Shown here: piece by piece, positions 8,490 through 17,587 of the stretch
Layout of the letters: every line of letters begins with the position of its first letter
Position numbering within the stretch: the first letter of the stretch is position 1
Assembly (NCBI GenBank): GCA_964406795.1
Contig: CAYOTA010000001.1
Coordinates: forward strand, 1-64,000
DNA length: 64,000 bases
DNA from: JAGORM01 sp964406795
Lineage (GTDB): Bacteria; Patescibacteriota; Microgenomatia; Levybacterales; GWA1-39-11
Reading direction: 5' to 3'
Position numbers and translations under genes: made by a program
Notes under the pieces: model-generated
The model's database searches: none
The model's input: only the letters and a program-made list of their open reading frames with translations
Told to the model about the DNA's origin: nothing

Positions 8490-10263
8490 ATATTATTTTA
8501 TAATTTTTTTTTAAAAACACCTTATTTATTTCTAAAAGATTTTTAACCCGCTTGTCTTTATAGGTAATTATATACTGAATTTCGCCTGCTGTAGGCAGTT
8601 TTTTGGTGTTTAAATATAAAATTCTATTCTGTGATCTTTTGGCTGGATCCCCGCCGTATAAATACACGTAGTGAGGCCTACCAATATAGGTTTTTATTCC
8701 AACAATGGATGAAGGATCGTATATCTCACCATTTGTTAGTGTTATATTCTTTTTATCGATTGTTTTTTTCATAAATTTAAAAATACTGTAGTTTTTATAG
8801 TCAGGAATAGTTGCATATATATCATTTTTTATAACAGCGACGTTGGAAAGAGATGTAAATATAGTAAGTATAAAAAGAAAAAGTGCCGTTACTCTTAAAT
8901 AAATATTTTTCTTGTATAGGTACCACAAAAAGTAAGCAGCATAAAACGACATAAACAAGTACACTAGATTGAAAAACTTATGGTTATCAAACATGTCTTG
9001 AGAGAATTTAAATAAATTAGGAATTAAAAAAATTATAAGTAAGCAAAGAAATAGTACTTTTTGTTTTTTATTTGATATAAAAAATCCTCCTATTATGGCA
9101 ATTAGTGTAAAACCAATATTAATAACCCAAAATACCAAAAATCTTGGAAGAGTTAGGCTTGCATGCATGAGATAACCAGGTAAGAATTGTATATTGGTGG
9201 TTTTTGAGTCCATGTTTGGTAAAAAAAACAAGAAGGTAAAGACCATGCATGAAGCAGTAAATACAAATAATGTTTTCCATGCTCTATAAATAGATAAGTA
9301 CAATGCAATAAGCAAGGCACAGGAAATAAAAATCGGCACATTCCAAAAATACATAATTGAAAGCATCAGGCCATAAAACAATGTTAAAATTGTGTTATTT
9401 TTTTTAAATTCAATAATTTTTAAAGCTACCATGGTAAATATCAGCGTCAAAGATAGTGCAAAAATTAAATGTCTTTGATTTATGTACACATTCAAATAAA
9501 GAAAATTACCGGCAGTATACTCACCCAAAAAACTTGAAAAGTCATATGCTTGCGTACGCCATACAGCCAACGGACTCTCACGTATAGCGCTGAAGAAGGA
9601 AAAATTGAATGGCAAAAAAAATATGACTGCTGCTAAAATTCCTATGTATTTCTTATTAAAAACTGCTTTGCCAAAATCCATCAATACAAATACTAAAGAT
9701 GAAAAGGTTAAAGCAGATATCGTATTGTAAGCAACATCTATCCTTAATCCAGAGTATTCAAGAAGTCCTGCATAAAAATCGAACATAAAATGATACGGAA
9801 TATTAGAGTTTGCATAAAATGGTATTTGGAAAGGGAAGTTTACATCATTAGAAAAAGATCTAATAAAAGGAATATGCGCACCCATATCCAAGTACATATT
9901 TGTAGAAATTAAAAAATTAAAGTTATCATATGAAAAAGCTTTATTGAAAATAATGTAGAAAAATGAGAGTAATAGTAAAAAAACAAAGTATTTTAACTTA
10001 ACCGTAAATAATTCATTAAACGATAAATTTAACCGAGATGAAATGAAAAAAAAGATTAATATTATAAATAGCCATACATATATGGAACCCTGCAGATTTG
10101 AGAGAAGGTATGATCGCAACAAGTAAATAACCGGCAGGGATACAAATGACCCCAACAGATATATGTAAGGTATGTAAAAAGAGCCTGGAAGATACTTTTT
10201 GAGTACATTAACAAGAAGAATACCGCTTAAAAATACTCCAGCAAAAATTAAAAGAATATTCAT
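8455..10263 (-). CDS. Large polytopic membrane protein, unassigned GT-C-like
   Basis: A 602-residue protein with roughly twelve hydrophobic segments and a C-terminal soluble tail of about 110 residues ending in YEDEFGVIYKI. I do not recognise the family. The first long loop has an acidic and histidine-containing stretch (NMYLDMGAHIPFIR, D126 and H130) and then NIPYHFMFDFYAG (155-167). This resembles the acidic first loop of GT-C enzymes, and the tail resembles the small extracytoplasmic domain of GT39 relatives. Its stop overlaps the next gene start region by 35 bp, and its ATG overlaps the upstream MptB-like stop as ATGA. A surface-glycan transferase or polymerase role is inferred from context. 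Confidence 0.6.
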   Translation of the reverse strand: MNILLIFAGVFLSGILLVNVLKKYLPGSFYIPYIYLLGSFVSLPVIYLLRSYLLSNLQGSIYVWLFIILIFFFISSRLNLSFNELFTVKLKYFVFLLLLSFFYIIFNKAFSYDNFNFLISTNMYLDMGAHIPFIRSFSNDVNFPFQIPFYANSNIPYHFMFDFYAGLLEYSGLRIDVAYNTISALTFSSLVFVLMDFGKAVFNKKYIGILAAVIFFLPFNFSFFSAIRESPLAVWRTQAYDFSSFLGEYTAGNFLYLNVYINQRHLIFALSLTLIFTMVALKIIEFKKNNTILTLFYGLMLSIMYFWNVPIFISCALLIALYLSIYRAWKTLFVFTASCMVFTFLFFLPNMDSKTTNIQFLPGYLMHASLTLPRFLVFWVINIGFTLIAIIGGFFISNKKQKVLFLCLLIIFLIPNLFKFSQDMFDNHKFFNLVYLFMSFYAAYFLWYLYKKNIYLRVTALFLFILTIFTSLSNVAVIKNDIYATIPDYKNYSIFKFMKKTIDKKNITLTNGEIYDPSSIVGIKTYIGRPHYVYLYGGDPAKRSQNRILYLNTKKLPTAGEIQYIITYKDKRVKNLLEINKVFLKKNYKIIYEDEFGVIYKI

Positions 10264-11369
10264 ACTTTTAATACTTTTTGTATAACTTTAAGAAAAATAT
10301 ATGACAAAATTGTAAAACTTACAGCAAATAGTACCTTTAATAAAACGTAATAGTAGCCTGTGTACATATATGGAATATAACTTGCTAAAAGTCCAATTGA
10401 CAGGCATCCAGTAAGTATATGTAATTTTTTATTATTAATAAGTGCTACGAATGGTAGTATCCATATAAAGTACCATGGATACATCTCTTCCCGTACGGGA
10501 GACAAGATAAATATAATGGTCATACAAATTAGTGAGATTTTCCATATTTTATAAGTGTTAATTTTTTCTTTCTTTAAGTTTTTATAAAGCATATACCCCC
10601 ACACAGGTAACAGAAATATTGTGGCAAATTTAATTAACACTGAAAACATGAATGATAAGGTTGATTGTACGTTTTTTCCTTTTATAAATAGATAAAACCC
10701 TAAGAACACAAAAAACATCATAACAATATCATTATGTCCACTCACAAATATCTCAATAATAACTAGTGGATTTAGTGCAAAGAATGCAACAGTAAATAAA
10801 TTTCTGGAAATTTTATAAAGTAAGTAAACAGTCCCCAAAAAGAATATTGATACAAATATTTTAAATAAAAATAATTGCACCACTACGCTACCAAATGAAA
10901 GATAGTATGGTATACCAGTTAAAGCAATCCACCCAGGACCATATAATGCATATTTATTGGCTGCCCGCGTATAAAGAAGCATAGAGTCATTTATAAATTC
11001 TACAGGCATAACTAAATACGGGTTTTCAAAGTAGAAAAAAGTTACTTTTGCAGTTGCAAGGTAGTTAAAAATATCATATGAAATAATTGCAGGGTATGAT
11101 GCTATAAGAAATAAAGAGATTAAAATTAAAATACATACATCCTGTATGTCCAGTTCTTTTTTTTGTATTTTGTAAAGAACATATCCGTAAATTATAAAAA
11201 TACCTATCACTAGTACCGTATATAAAATGGAAACAAGAAGTCTGTGAGAATATGCTATATTTGTAAAAATACTTTTATAATAAATAAAATTAGGATCAAT
11301 AAACAAATAACTTAGGAGCACAAAGAAAAATATTAAAATTCCATAGATTGCAAAAAGTAATGTTTTCAT
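10260..11369 (-). CDS. MptB-like GT-C mannosyltransferase
   Basis: A 369-residue polytopic protein with landmarks of the MptA/MptB polyprenyl-phosphomannose-dependent family. These are SYDIFNYLA (D99) after the first hydrophobic bundle, FENPYLVMP, YGPGW at 143-147, and NPLVIIEIFVSGHND at 200-214. These enzymes build alpha-1,6-mannan on the outer face in actinobacteria. It shares all four landmarks with the protein at 47.4-48.6 kb, so the locus has two divergent copies near its two ends. It lies 2 bp downstream of the DUF5667 gene, and its last bases form an ATGA overlap with the next gene. Confidence 0.72.
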   Translation of the reverse strand: MKTLLFAIYGILIFFFVLLSYLFIDPNFIYYKSIFTNIAYSHRLLVSILYTVLVIGIFIIYGYVLYKIQKKELDIQDVCILILISLFLIASYPAIISYDIFNYLATAKVTFFYFENPYLVMPVEFINDSMLLYTRAANKYALYGPGWIALTGIPYYLSFGSVVVQLFLFKIFVSIFFLGTVYLLYKISRNLFTVAFFALNPLVIIEIFVSGHNDIVMMFFVFLGFYLFIKGKNVQSTLSFMFSVLIKFATIFLLPVWGYMLYKNLKKEKINTYKIWKISLICMTIIFILSPVREEMYPWYFIWILPFVALINNKKLHILTGCLSIGLLASYIPYMYTGYYYVLLKVLFAVSFTILSYIFLKVIQKVLKV

Positions 11370-11371
11370 CT

Positions 11372-11890
11372 TTATCTTAGTGTTCTTATGTCTACTGCAT
11401 CGTCAATTTGTTTTTTTATATTGAGCAGAAGTGGTGCTTTCTTTTCATCTTGCCATAAAAATTGGGTGGGTAATTTAGGTAATAATTCAGTCAATAATTC
11501 TACATGTTTTAATGACGCTTCATTGTATGTTTTTTGTATCACCGAAATGTTCTTCTTAGACTCTTCTGCGGATTGTACCGATGCATATGAATTTTTAAAA
11601 TACATATTTGAGTTTTGAAGAGATTGAAGTGCTAAGGGATATTGGTCATACTCAAAAAGTATTTTTGCCTCAATTAAATACTTGTCTGCTTGAGCTAGAT
11701 TGTATTTAAATTGTGCAATATCACCAAGGGTGTAAAAATACTTTGCACGGTCTAATAAGTCTGAAAGCAAATAAAGCTTATTACCCGGCATTACACCCGG
11801 ATAGGGCATGACATATGAAGACTTCGCATATACAGATGTGACACTCACAAAGAAAAAAAGAGTTATAAAAAATACAACAATTTTGCTCAT
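11372..11890 (-). CDS. DUF5667-type exported protein
   Basis: About 172 residues. I chose the ATG at 11890 because it forms an ATGA overlap with the galE stop; an in-frame ATG at 11914 lies inside galE. The N-terminus is a clear signal peptide (Met-Ser-Lys, a hydrophobic run, then SVYAKSS). The mature part begins PYPGVMPGNKLYLLSDLLD, the motif of DUF5667, a CPR-enriched domain of unknown function. The rest is helical and rich in Ala, Tyr and Lys. It has no visible catalytic residues and is probably secreted or surface attached. Its place between galE and an MptB-like gene hints at a cell-envelope role. Confidence 0.72.
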   Translation of the reverse strand: MSKIVVFFITLFFFVSVTSVYAKSSYVMPYPGVMPGNKLYLLSDLLDRAKYFYTLGDIAQFKYNLAQADKYLIEAKILFEYDQYPLALQSLQNSNMYFKNSYASVQSAEESKKNISVIQKTYNEASLKHVELLTELLPKLPTQFLWQDEKKAPLLLNIKKQIDDAVDIRTLR

Positions 11891-12858
11891 GAATTGCCAC
11901 TTCTTGTATGCCATACATATGCGCTTTCTACTATTGTTTTAAGATCGGAATATTTAGGTATAAATCCTAATTCAGAACTTATTCTACTTGGATCAGCAAT
12001 GAGTGAATCAGGATCCCCTGCTCTTCTTTGATCCAACACAATATGTAATTTCTTATTTGTTACCTTTTCAATCATATCTACTATGTCTTTATTTGAATAC
12101 CTCTTTCCGGTACCCACATTATATACGCTGCTCGTTTTCTCCTTCATCTTATCAAGTGCCAACAAATGCGCTTCTACTAAGTCTAAAACATGTATGTAGT
12201 CTCTCACGCAAGTACCATCAGGAGTATCATAATCATTTCCGTATATATGAAAGTCTTTTCCATTTTGAAGCGCTTTTAGTGCAAGGGGAATGATATGTGA
12301 CTCAGGATTATGTCGCTCGCCCATTGATCCATCGAGCGCGGCCCCAGAGGCATTAAAATAACGCAATGCAGTGAAAGATATTCCGTAAATTTGGTTATAC
12401 CATTTGAGTATATCCTCTACCATAAGCTTACTTACTCCATAAGGACTTGTAGGATTCTTGGGATGATCTTCCGGAATGGGAAGAGTTATGGGATTTCCAT
12501 AAACAGCAGCAGTGGATGAAAAAATAAGTTTTACTTCTTTCTCTTTTATATTATCTAAAATATTGAGTGCTCCTAAAATATTGGATTCAAAATACATTCC
12601 AGGCTCTCTCATTGACTCTGCGACTGATATAAGTCCTGCAAAGTGTATTACTGCGTCAAATTTGTTATCTTTAAAAACTTTCTCAACAAATGTTTTATCA
12701 AGGAGATTACCCTCTAGGATCTGTGCTTTCGGGTCAACTGCTTCCCTATAGCCTCTCTCAAAACTATCTAAAACAATTACAGAGTCTCTACGATCCACCA
12801 AAGCTTTTACCATAAAGCTTCCAATATACCCACCGCCGCCAGTTACTAAAATATTCAT
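11887..12858 (-). CDS. galE: UDP-glucose 4-epimerase
   Basis: A 323-residue extended short-chain dehydrogenase. It has the NAD-binding GGGGYIGS at 7-14, HFAGLISV near 72-79, the catalytic SSTAAVYG Ser region, and YGVSK with the catalytic Tyr and Lys. NASGAALDG and CVRDYIHVLD are typical of GalE over other sugar epimerases. The length is normal for the family. It interconverts UDP-glucose and UDP-galactose (or the N-acetyl forms) and so supplies donor sugar to the cytoplasmic transferases here. It overlaps the upstream GT2 stop as ATGA and the downstream DUF5667 start as ATGA. It is the only recognisable nucleotide-sugar enzyme in the locus. Confidence 0.93.
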   Translation of the reverse strand: MNILVTGGGGYIGSFMVKALVDRRDSVIVLDSFERGYREAVDPKAQILEGNLLDKTFVEKVFKDNKFDAVIHFAGLISVAESMREPGMYFESNILGALNILDNIKEKEVKLIFSSTAAVYGNPITLPIPEDHPKNPTSPYGVSKLMVEDILKWYNQIYGISFTALRYFNASGAALDGSMGERHNPESHIIPLALKALQNGKDFHIYGNDYDTPDGTCVRDYIHVLDLVEAHLLALDKMKEKTSSVYNVGTGKRYSNKDIVDMIEKVTNKKLHIVLDQRRAGDPDSLIADPSRISSELGFIPKYSDLKTIVESAYVWHTRSGNS

Positions 12859-13631
12859 ATTTTTGAACGTACGTACAATATATATGATACAGGAAACCTA
12901 AGTGCTGAGAAAAGGGAGAATATAAACCCTGGCCACAAATCCATAAAACCTTTATGTCTTCCAAACGTCCATAAAAACCACCATGCTGGCTTAAAAAGGA
13001 GATATGAGAAAAAGGCCCATATCTTATAACGTATTGATGCTTTTTTAAGTTCTTGGGCAATTTGATCCGATGCAAAAATATTATATCTGCTCCATTTTGA
13101 AAGATATGCGGAAAAGTTTTTATAGGGATTATGAAGAAGCGCTTCTTTTAAATACTCAACCTCACCATCCACAACCGCTTGCTCATGAACGTCTTTTTGC
13201 GGAAGCCTTCCCTTGCCATTTTTATATAATCTAAGCGTATAGTCAGGGTATTGGCCACCTTTCATTAAAAACCTTCCTAAAAACCAATTTTTGCGTGGAA
13301 TCCAATAACCGTTAACCTTACCTACATTATTATCTATCTTTTCGAGAATCTCTTTTTTTAGTCCTGGAGACACTTTTTCATCGGCATCAAGTTGCAATAT
13401 CCATGGGTACTTACAACTATCAATAGCAATTTGCTTATTGATGTGAAAATTCTTATTATTTGGCTTACTTATGACCTTGGCCCCCAACTCTCGAGCGAGT
13501 GCAGGAGTACCATCTGTGGACTCCCCATCCACTATTACTATTTCGTTAGCAAAATCTTTTAGTGAATCCAAGCACGTTTTAATGTTTGAAGACTCATTGA
13601 ATGTAGCTAGCGCAACTGATAACCTACCCAT
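12855..13631 (-). CDS. GT2 glycosyltransferase (KdtX/WaaE type)
   Basis: A 258-residue GT-A fold enzyme. It starts LSVALATFNESSNI, with the nucleotide motif VDGES at 34-38 and the metal motif LDADE at 81-85. The middle section (WFLGRFLMKGGQYPDYTLRL) and an HEQA motif are typical of the WaaE/KdtX branch, which adds glucose or heptose-type residues to lipid-linked or core glycans. The C-terminal third has amphipathic or membrane-associated helices (KIWAFFSYLLFKPAWWFLW). It precedes galE with an ATGA overlap. Two relatives of the same branch lie at 26.9 and 32.6 kb. Confidence 0.87.
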   Translation of the reverse strand: MGRLSVALATFNESSNIKTCLDSLKDFANEIVIVDGESTDGTPALARELGAKVISKPNNKNFHINKQIAIDSCKYPWILQLDADEKVSPGLKKEILEKIDNNVGKVNGYWIPRKNWFLGRFLMKGGQYPDYTLRLYKNGKGRLPQKDVHEQAVVDGEVEYLKEALLHNPYKNFSAYLSKWSRYNIFASDQIAQELKKASIRYKIWAFFSYLLFKPAWWFLWTFGRHKGFMDLWPGFIFSLFSALRFPVSYILYVRSKI

Positions 13632-13662
13632 ATGTTAATTATACATTTTAAAAACTCTTATT

Positions 13663-14298
13663 TCATGGTTTGCGCACCTTGAAAACCATTGCCATGCCTA
13701 GATTAAATCTTTTTTGAGATTCTATCTCAAAGCCTGATTTTTTTAGAAGTTTATAAAGTTTTTTAACCGTAAAGGAGTGTAGATGGGAGTGATTCCAGAC
13801 ACTACCCTTACTAAGTCTCCACAAAAACCAAACCACTGAAAAAAGCAAACTTCCTGAATCGAGCTCAATTACAAGAATTCCATTTTTTTTTAAAACTCTT
13901 TTTATTTCAGTCAAAACCAAACCCGGATCATCTACATGCTCTAGAACTTCAGTGCTAATAACTAAATCAAAGGTTTTTGTCTTGTATGAAATGCCGTGCG
14001 CGTCGCCAACCTTCAAATGCAGAGAGGGGTATTTTTTTGAACCATATTCTATTCCTTTTTCATGTATATCAATTCCATAACACTCAGACTTAGAATATTT
14101 TCCTTTAACTTGTGACAAAAACCAACCAGACGCACAACCCACATCGAGTATTTTTTTAGGTTCCTTATCTATTTGAGATAGTATTGCTTTTAATTTTCTG
14201 GTGTGCCAAGTTCTTTGAAAAAAATTATTTTTTACACCTCTTTGGTAGTAATCAGGAGGAACTTGCTCAATAACATCATTGTGAATATGCCGCTTCAT
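13663..14298 (-). CDS. Class I SAM-dependent methyltransferase
   Basis: A 211-residue protein with methyltransferase motif I at 50-58 (ILDVGCASG), an acidic motif II (IDIHE) and the post-I motif STEVLEHVDDP at 115-125. These fit the Methyltransf_11/23 group. The C-terminus has the usual beta-rich half with some hydrophobic residues (LLFSVVWFLWRL). In this context it probably methylates a sugar or a lipid-linked glycan, but no substrate can be read. The 81 bp gap upstream has a TATACT -10-like box at 14316-14311, about 12 nt from the ATG, so a local promoter with a very short leader is possible. Confidence 0.8.
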   Translation of the reverse strand: MKRHIHNDVIEQVPPDYYQRGVKNNFFQRTWHTRKLKAILSQIDKEPKKILDVGCASGWFLSQVKGKYSKSECYGIDIHEKGIEYGSKKYPSLHLKVGDAHGISYKTKTFDLVISTEVLEHVDDPGLVLTEIKRVLKKNGILVIELDSGSLLFSVVWFLWRLSKGSVWNHSHLHSFTVKKLYKLLKKSGFEIESQKRFNLGMAMVFKVRKP

Positions 14299-14379
14299 TT
14301 TAATGTGGTTAGTATATCATTATTCAAATTAACTTGAAACGTAGATATAAAACGAGATTTACCTACATTTGTGGATAGC

Positions 14380-15894
14380 TTATCTTGCTCTTTGCTGAAC
14401 TTTAATTCCTCCTTTGATTACCTTTTCTTTCACAACCTTCCCGTCATTTTGACGTATCTTAAGCCAATCTTTTACACGCCCTTCATACCCAGGGTCAGGT
14501 TCAATAATTACATAAAATAAATCCTTAGCTTCCTTGGATGGAATATAACCATACTGTTTTATCCCATACCAAGAGAACAAGTACTGATATGGATAATCAT
14601 GAACAGCGGGAGTATAAACAATATAATTAAACTTCCTTCCATTTGCGTCCTTATAGATATAATCAAGTACCGCCGTTTGATTCCTATAAACCGCTGCATT
14701 CCCCTCCCACAAAGGAGCTTGTATATTTTTTATGATATCCAGTGGCTTTAATAAAAATAGTAAATATAAAACTAAAACTACTATACCAACAAGCATGTTT
14801 TTTTTGAATAAAGATTGAAGTGCAATCCCTACAAACAGTATGTATAAAACAGGCAGAGCTACTATATAATGTCCCCATATTGCTCTGTCAAATATTGACG
14901 TTCCAAATATAAATACAAAAATAATGATTACTTCAAATAAAAGAAGCCTTTTACACGCGTCTGGAATTTTTTTAAAAGATAAAATTATAATAAGTAAGAT
15001 TAAAAACGCTACGCACACACCCATGATGAAGTTATTTAGTGAGACCGTTTCTGAAAACTGATTTAAGATTGTTATAAGCCTATTTGGAATCTCAGGCAAA
15101 AATGTAGATAAAGAAATCAGTCCTTCTCCGTTTTCCTTGGGAGTAATAATTGTTTTTGACATAATAAAACCATGACGAAACTCAAATAGAATACGGGGAA
15201 GAAATGTAATAAAAAGGCCAATAAAGACGCCAAAAAAACTTAGGTTAAAAAGTTTTTTTCTGTATTGAATCAGTAGCCCAATCATTATTCCAGTAGCAAA
15301 TAAAATGCCAAACAGTATTTCTGAATCAATAGTAAGTCCAAGCAGTAAACCAAGCATTATATAGAGTAAAAATTTTCTTTTTGCCAAAAAAAGCTTTTCA
15401 AGAAGTATAAATATGCAAAGTACAAAAAATGGGGCAATATTAGGATTCCATATCTGATTAGAATAACCTATCATAACCGGAGAAAAACCCATAATGGCTG
15501 CCAAAATAATCCCAAGCATTCTTCCCCATAAAAGCTTGCCTAAAAAGTAGCTAGCTAGAACCGCACCTATCCCCACAATCATCATAAAAAAAACAACTCC
15601 CTGGGGATTACCCTGGGAGAGCACAAACGAAGGGGTAAGTATGTAATACCACCATGGACCATAAAACAAACCACCCAACCCGGTAGTCTGCCCTATTAAT
15701 GGTATGTCGCCATTTATTACGATTTCTTGTACTTTTAATAAGTCGCGCCCAACATCATATGTAAACGCATACGAGTTGGTTAAAATACCCTCAATCCGGA
15801 GAAAAACCCCAATACTAAACACGAAAAATAAAGCTATAATTGTTGCCAAACTTTCACGTGATAACTTTTTTATCTTTTTCTTTATTTTATTCAT
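14380..15894 (-). CDS. GT39-like polytopic glycosyltransferase, YDxxRD subgroup
   Basis: A 504-residue membrane protein with about ten hydrophobic segments and a C-terminal soluble tail. The first loop has TYDVGRDLL (45-53) in place of the WDE motif of the other paralogs, followed by GLFYGPWWYYILTP (75-88). The same pair of motifs (YDQARD, then GLHHGALYWY) is found in the protein at 50.3-51.9 kb, so the two form a separate subgroup. The expected role is transfer of a sugar from a polyprenyl-phosphate donor on the outer face. It overlaps the upstream GT39 gene by 8 bp. Confidence 0.75.
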   Translation of the reverse strand: MNKIKKKIKKLSRESLATIIALFFVFSIGVFLRIEGILTNSYAFTYDVGRDLLKVQEIVINGDIPLIGQTTGLGGLFYGPWWYYILTPSFVLSQGNPQGVVFFMMIVGIGAVLASYFLGKLLWGRMLGIILAAIMGFSPVMIGYSNQIWNPNIAPFFVLCIFILLEKLFLAKRKFLLYIMLGLLLGLTIDSEILFGILFATGIMIGLLIQYRKKLFNLSFFGVFIGLFITFLPRILFEFRHGFIMSKTIITPKENGEGLISLSTFLPEIPNRLITILNQFSETVSLNNFIMGVCVAFLILLIIILSFKKIPDACKRLLLFEVIIIFVFIFGTSIFDRAIWGHYIVALPVLYILFVGIALQSLFKKNMLVGIVVLVLYLLFLLKPLDIIKNIQAPLWEGNAAVYRNQTAVLDYIYKDANGRKFNYIVYTPAVHDYPYQYLFSWYGIKQYGYIPSKEAKDLFYVIIEPDPGYEGRVKDWLKIRQNDGKVVKEKVIKGGIKVQQRAR

Positions 15895-17587
15895 ATCTAC
15901 TAGAAAAAATTATAGCAGGACTTCCATCAAGATAGTTTATGGTTTTTCCTATATTATCGGGTAAATCTCCGGGTCTTCCAATAAATAAAGTTTTTTTTAA
16001 GAACTTATCCTCATCCCAGTTAATTGGTCTGAATATATACTTTTCAAATGCGGTGTGCTCTGCCGCAAACCCACCGGCTTTTGTACCACCTTCAGAAAGA
16101 TATTTTTGAGGATTATATTTAGTGTAAAAAAGAAAAAACATATATGACTGGTCCAACGGAGATATATTGGTCACAATAACTTTGTCAAATTTTTTTGATT
16201 CCTCTTGAGTATATAGCACAGCCTCTTCCCATCCATATTGCCATGCTTTTGAGTAATAAAAATTCATCTGAATAAAATATTGGTGGAAATAATATGTAAT
16301 ATTAAATGCCATAAATCCAAAAATAATCACAAAAAAAGTATATCTTAAAATAACTTTTAATTTTGCAATTTGAATAAGTACATATATAAATCCAATAGCA
16401 GATATTAGCTGAGGTGCTGGAAGTACATTTATAGTCCTAACAGCATGGGGAACATCTATAGTTACCGAGGCCGGAATTGGTGCAATTAGTATATATCCTA
16501 AAACAAAAAATTTATATTTTCGTTTTATAGATGAAAAAAGAAGAATATACAAACCTATCAAAATTAGTGGAATTTCAAAAATATACAACAACCCCATAAA
16601 CGGCGGCTGGTGTCTTAATGCGTCCCCTCTATAAAATAGCCAGTTTGGTTCAAAATGAGATAAGTATCCCGACACAAAAGCCTTTACATACTCTACCCTT
16701 CTGTTATCCAGTATCATTCCTACATAGTTTTGGGCAGCCATATCTTGCTTGGCTTTTTCTTGACTTGACTCAAGCAGTCTTGTTGAATCTGAAAAAACAC
16801 TTACTCCTTTGGCTCTACTAAGCGAATTTGGATTTGAAATAATATGTACAAGCATTGGTAGGATAACTATAAATCCAACAAGTACCGAGCTTACAATCCA
16901 TTTCCTTGGAAGCTTAGCTAGGTCTTTGAAAAAAACACAAGTTAATAAAAGTAAAAGTAGGGGTATATATACCTTCTCACTTTGATACACATATATACTA
17001 AGACCCGCAAAAAAAGCTGAGAGAAGTAACAGTTTTGGCCGCCTTAAACCTTTAAAGAAAAATAGCAAACAAAGTAGATTAAAGGATAAGCCAATTTGAG
17101 CTTCAAAAGCTATTCTTGAAAACTGGATGTGCCAAGGAGATATCGCCAAGAAAGACATTATAACAAGAGCTAACCAGTCTTTCGAAATTTTAACATTAAG
17201 ATACCCTATCCCATTTTGGAATATGGTTCTCATTAATAAAAATACAACTACAAGACTAATGCTCCCAAAAATTACTGCCGGTAAACGTACGGAAAGAACA
17301 CTTAAGTCAAAAATAGGTAAAAACGGGATAATTAAATACGCATACAAAGCCGGTTTATAATCATCGAACGACTGCAACACAATAGGAAACGATTTTCCGT
17401 ATTCATCTTTCCCCGTTTGCAGTATTGAGTATGCATTGTAACCTAAAGCTACCTCATCCCAATCAGGGGATACTGGGATTTTATCAATGTTAACAATCCT
17501 TATAAAAAATCCAAGCACTAAAATTATAGAAAATAACGCCCAAACAAGCTTCCCATTATTCGCAAATTTTTTAATACTATTTTTCAT
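15887..17587 (-). CDS. GT39/ArnT-like glycosyltransferase, GYNAYS subgroup (copy 1)
   Basis: A 566-residue GT-C candidate. The first loop has DWDEVALGYNAYS, with the acidic pair at 44-45 and GYNAYS at 49-54, then GKDEYGK and a DDYKPALY motif at 75-82. FSRIAFEAQIG follows near residue 155. The C-terminal 110 residues form a soluble domain that includes a conserved LDQSYMFFLFYTKYNPQ block. This plan is shared by five proteins in the window. The first acidic pair is the expected catalytic site. It overlaps the downstream gene by 8 bp and the upstream copy by 11 bp, so the three tandem copies are probably translated together. Confidence 0.78.
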   Translation of the reverse strand: MKNSIKKFANNGKLVWALFSIILVLGFFIRIVNIDKIPVSPDWDEVALGYNAYSILQTGKDEYGKSFPIVLQSFDDYKPALYAYLIIPFLPIFDLSVLSVRLPAVIFGSISLVVVFLLMRTIFQNGIGYLNVKISKDWLALVIMSFLAISPWHIQFSRIAFEAQIGLSFNLLCLLFFFKGLRRPKLLLLSAFFAGLSIYVYQSEKVYIPLLLLLLTCVFFKDLAKLPRKWIVSSVLVGFIVILPMLVHIISNPNSLSRAKGVSVFSDSTRLLESSQEKAKQDMAAQNYVGMILDNRRVEYVKAFVSGYLSHFEPNWLFYRGDALRHQPPFMGLLYIFEIPLILIGLYILLFSSIKRKYKFFVLGYILIAPIPASVTIDVPHAVRTINVLPAPQLISAIGFIYVLIQIAKLKVILRYTFFVIIFGFMAFNITYYFHQYFIQMNFYYSKAWQYGWEEAVLYTQEESKKFDKVIVTNISPLDQSYMFFLFYTKYNPQKYLSEGGTKAGGFAAEHTAFEKYIFRPINWDEDKFLKKTLFIGRPGDLPDNIGKTINYLDGSPAIIFSSRYE

